Shown: positions 62,299 through 64,000 of the stretch, one piece after another
Layout: each line of letters opens with the position of its first letter
How positions within the stretch are numbered: the stretch's first letter is position 1
Origin: Acidipila sp. EB88
Lineage (GTDB): Bacteria > Acidobacteriota > Terriglobia > Terriglobales > Acidobacteriaceae
DNA length: 64,000 nucleotides
NCBI RefSeq assembly: GCF_003858395.1
Contig: NZ_QWEV01000005.1
Location: 1,612,001 to 1,676,000 of the forward strand
Direction: 5' to 3'
Program-made: the position numbers and the translations under genes
Notes under the pieces: model-generated
What the model was told of the DNA's origin: nothing
The model's input: only the letters and a program-made list of their open reading frames with translations
The model's database searches: none

Positions 62299-62685
62299 AT
62301 GTGGAATCAAGAGCGGTTGAATCAAGGTATGTCGCTGCGGCGGCTTGCAGGTGTGGCAGCGACGGTTGCCCTGGGCGCGGTGATCATGGCGGGGTCGTCG
62401 GCCCTGGCTGCGCCGTGGATGCCCGGCACCCAGAATGCGCCAGCGGCGAACGGCAAGGGCCCCGCGCCAGCCAAGAGTGCGGCGGCTGCCGGCCTGCCGA
62501 CCGATGCGCAGGTTGCCGATGCCAGGGCTAAGGGCATGGTGTGGGTGAACCTGAATACCAAGGTCTACCACAAGGACGACGCGGTGTATGGCAAGACCAA
62601 GAATGGCAAGTTCATGTCGGAGGCAGATGCGCAAAAGATGGGCGCGCGGATGGCCAAGGCTTCGCCGGTGGGCAAGAAGAAGTAA
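62299..62685 (+). CDS. Small secreted protein of unknown function
   Basis: Exported protein of 128 residues. The ATG at 62299 follows GGAGAG. A signal peptide covers about 1-37 (LRRLAGVAATVALGAVIMAGSSALA). A Pro/Ala/Gly linker (about 42-62) leads into a compact conserved-looking domain (75-115): VWVNLNTKVYHKDDAVYGKT, then KNGKFMSEADAQKMGARMA. This domain resembles a small motif seen on many acidobacterial exported proteins, but I cannot name a function. The tail is Lys-rich. It is divergent from ruvA (222 bp) and converges on pdxH. Confidence 0.8.
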   Translation: MWNQERLNQGMSLRRLAGVAATVALGAVIMAGSSALAAPWMPGTQNAPAANGKGPAPAKSAAAAGLPTDAQVADARAKGMVWVNLNTKVYHKDDAVYGKTKNGKFMSEADAQKMGARMAKASPVGKKK

Positions 62686-62960
62686 ACGCCCGGCGCTGGG
62701 TTGAGGCGGGAACACGACAGGGGCGCGGCAGGTACGCGCTGTGCCGGAGCTCGGAACACGGAAGGCAGTGAAGAGCGACCCTCTTCCCTGCCTTTTGTTT
62801 TGTGTGGGTGGGTGCGGTATGGCGGGCGCCTGTGCCGGCCTGCTGGTTGAGGAGCCTGGCCTGCGCTGGAGGGCTTTGTGTGTGCGCGGTGGGCGGCAGC
62901 GCTGCCAGCGCACCGCCTGTCGCTCCCGGGGAGTCACTGCCTGGGGCGAAGCGCCCGTGG

Positions 62961-63572
62961 CTACGGGTAAAGGCGGATGCGGGTCCAGCCGGATGGGCTT
63001 TGGGCGTCGCGGGTGTAGCGGAAGCGGTTGTGGAGGCGGTCGGTGCCGTCCATCCAGAGCTCGATGGCCGCGGGAACCAGGATGTAGCCGCGCCAATACG
63101 ACGGGCGTGGCACCTCGCCGGGGTGGGCTTCCGTGAACTGCTGGACCTCCTGCTCAAGCTGTTCGCGGGAGGCGAGTGGACGGCTTTGCTGCGACACGGC
63201 TGCACCCAGCTGGGAACGGCGACCGCGGCTGTGGAAGTAGGTGTCGACTTCGGCGTCGGGGAGGTCGAGGACGGAGCCTTCGACGCGCACCTGCCGACGC
63301 AGCGACTTCCAATGAAAACAAAGAGCAGCCTGCGGATTGGCGGCGAGCTCAGTGCCTTTCTGGCTTTGGGCGTTGGTGAAGAAGCAGAAGCCGCGCTGGT
63401 CGATTTGTTTGACCAGGACCATGCGGACGCTGGGTGCGCCGGAGGGCGTGGCGGTGGCAAGGGCGGCGGCGTTGGGGTCGTTAGGCTCGCTGGTTCCGGC
63501 TTCGGCGAACCACTGGTCGAAGGCCTGGATCGGATTGTCGGGAAGGGTAAGCGGTTGGGGCCGGTCGGTCAT
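62961..63572 (-). CDS. pdxH: Pyridoxamine 5'-phosphate oxidase
   Basis: FMN enzyme of 203 residues that oxidises pyridoxine- or pyridoxamine-5'-phosphate to pyridoxal phosphate. Family motifs are PSVRMVLVKQIDQRGFCFFTN (FMN phosphate site), CFHWKSLRRQVRVEG, SRGRRSQLGAAVSQQSRPL and the C-terminal PSYWRGYILVP and WTRIRLYP, where the last residues bind FMN and substrate. Length is slightly short of the usual 218 but complete. It converges on the small secreted-protein gene 275 bp away; no operon partner is seen. Confidence 0.96.
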   Translation of the reverse strand: MTDRPQPLTLPDNPIQAFDQWFAEAGTSEPNDPNAAALATATPSGAPSVRMVLVKQIDQRGFCFFTNAQSQKGTELAANPQAALCFHWKSLRRQVRVEGSVLDLPDAEVDTYFHSRGRRSQLGAAVSQQSRPLASREQLEQEVQQFTEAHPGEVPRPSYWRGYILVPAAIELWMDGTDRLHNRFRYTRDAQSPSGWTRIRLYP

Positions 63573-63863
63573 AGGACCATGCTAGACCTGAGGCCAGGGG
63601 CTTTGGCTCAGGGGTTGCGGGCGGGCTTGATGCCACTACGTTTCCGGGCGAGGGGTTCAGGTCAGACGTGGGAGCCTGCCGGGGTGAGCGCGGGCGGCAC
63701 TGCGCCCCTTCGCCTGCGGGGTAGTTCTCCAGGTTGAGAGAAGAAGGTCGGTCGGGGGCAAGGCTTAGGGGTGCAAGGTTGTGCGGTTCCCACGGCTCAG
63801 AATCGAGACCTGGCGCCCGGCTGTCTGGGGTTGCTGGTGAGTTCCAGGGCACGCGTGCCGGCG
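63573..63863. other. Intergenic region near the right edge
   Basis: I see nothing supported in these 291 bases; a promoter for pdxH is expected near its left side. Confidence 0.3.
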
Positions 63864-64000
63864 TTAGTGGCGGCGACGGTAGCGGATGGCGAACTCGTAG
63901 CCGGGCGGCGGGGGGTAAAGCTCGGCGATGAGGCGGAGGCGGTCGGCCAGGGCGGGGACGGCAAGCAGCGGGTACTCGCGTTCGCGGAGGTCGGCGTAGT
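63864..64000 (-). CDS. C-terminal end of an unidentified gene, cut by the window edge
   Basis: The minus strand is open from the right edge to a TAA at 63864-63866. The visible end reads YADLREREYPLLAVPALADR, then LRLIAELYPPPPGYEFAIRYRRRH. It has a protein-like composition and clear codon bias (C or G in most third positions), so it is a real gene end. It is too short to name a function. The start and the rest of the gene lie beyond base 64000. Confidence 0.75.
   Translation of the reverse strand, partial: YADLREREYPLLAVPALADRLRLIAELYPPPPGYEFAIRYRRRH

Overview
The window is dense, GC-rich bacterial chromosome with no phage or insertion sequence. It most likely comes from an acidobacterium of the class Terriglobia. 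The main reasons are two Oar-like TonB-dependent receptors of about 1,050-1,100 residues with an N-terminal carboxypeptidase-regulatory domain, many secreted peptidases and glycosidases, and Tyr/Trp/Gly-rich surface proteins. The assignment is inference from gene content; no rRNA gene is present.

Left part (1-26 kb). A truncated HrpB helicase gene is followed by a five-gene minus-strand operon: Tat-exported sulfatase, TonB receptor, parvulin-type isomerase, formylglycine-generating enzyme (FGE) and ribokinase. The sulfatase carries the Cys-x-Ala-Ser-Arg site that FGE oxidises, and the FGE carries both active-site cysteines, so enzyme and activator are encoded together. After yjbQ come a second TonB receptor and a translationally coupled PepSY membrane protein, probably for iron-siderophore uptake. 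A divergent HxlR regulator faces an operon of Old Yellow Enzyme, SRPBCC protein, a broken dienelactone hydrolase and an SDR. The hydrolase has three single-base frameshifts and a three-copy 8-bp repeat. Three plus-strand exported enzymes follow: an M19 dipeptidase, a tannase/feruloyl esterase and a GH39 glycosidase. A CAT-anticodon tRNA comes next.

Middle part (26-47 kb). This holds a metallo-beta-lactamase, a thioredoxin-like lipoprotein, a GDP-fucose-synthase-like protein that lacks both epimerase residues, a very Gln-rich lipoprotein, and thrS. Next is an exported peptidase cluster (DPP4-like S9, CocE-like, M28, with a small TonB-C protein), plus tspO and a zinc alcohol dehydrogenase. An acyl-CoA-dehydrogenase-like flavoprotein is coupled to a soluble histidine kinase. 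A FecR-domain protein and a GNAT acetyltransferase end the section.

Right part (47-64 kb). This is mostly housekeeping: rlmH, cobO, accD, folC, plsC, a class I glutamine amidotransferase, rsmG, parA, parB and murQ. Three identical, perfectly palindromic 16-bp parS sites lie between plsC and parA. The region is therefore a chromosome-segregation centre, which is usually close to the replication origin. An HU gene, a PIG-L deacetylase coupled to a UDP-galactopyranose-mutase-like flavoprotein, ruvA, a small secreted protein and pdxH follow. A gene truncated by the right edge ends the window.
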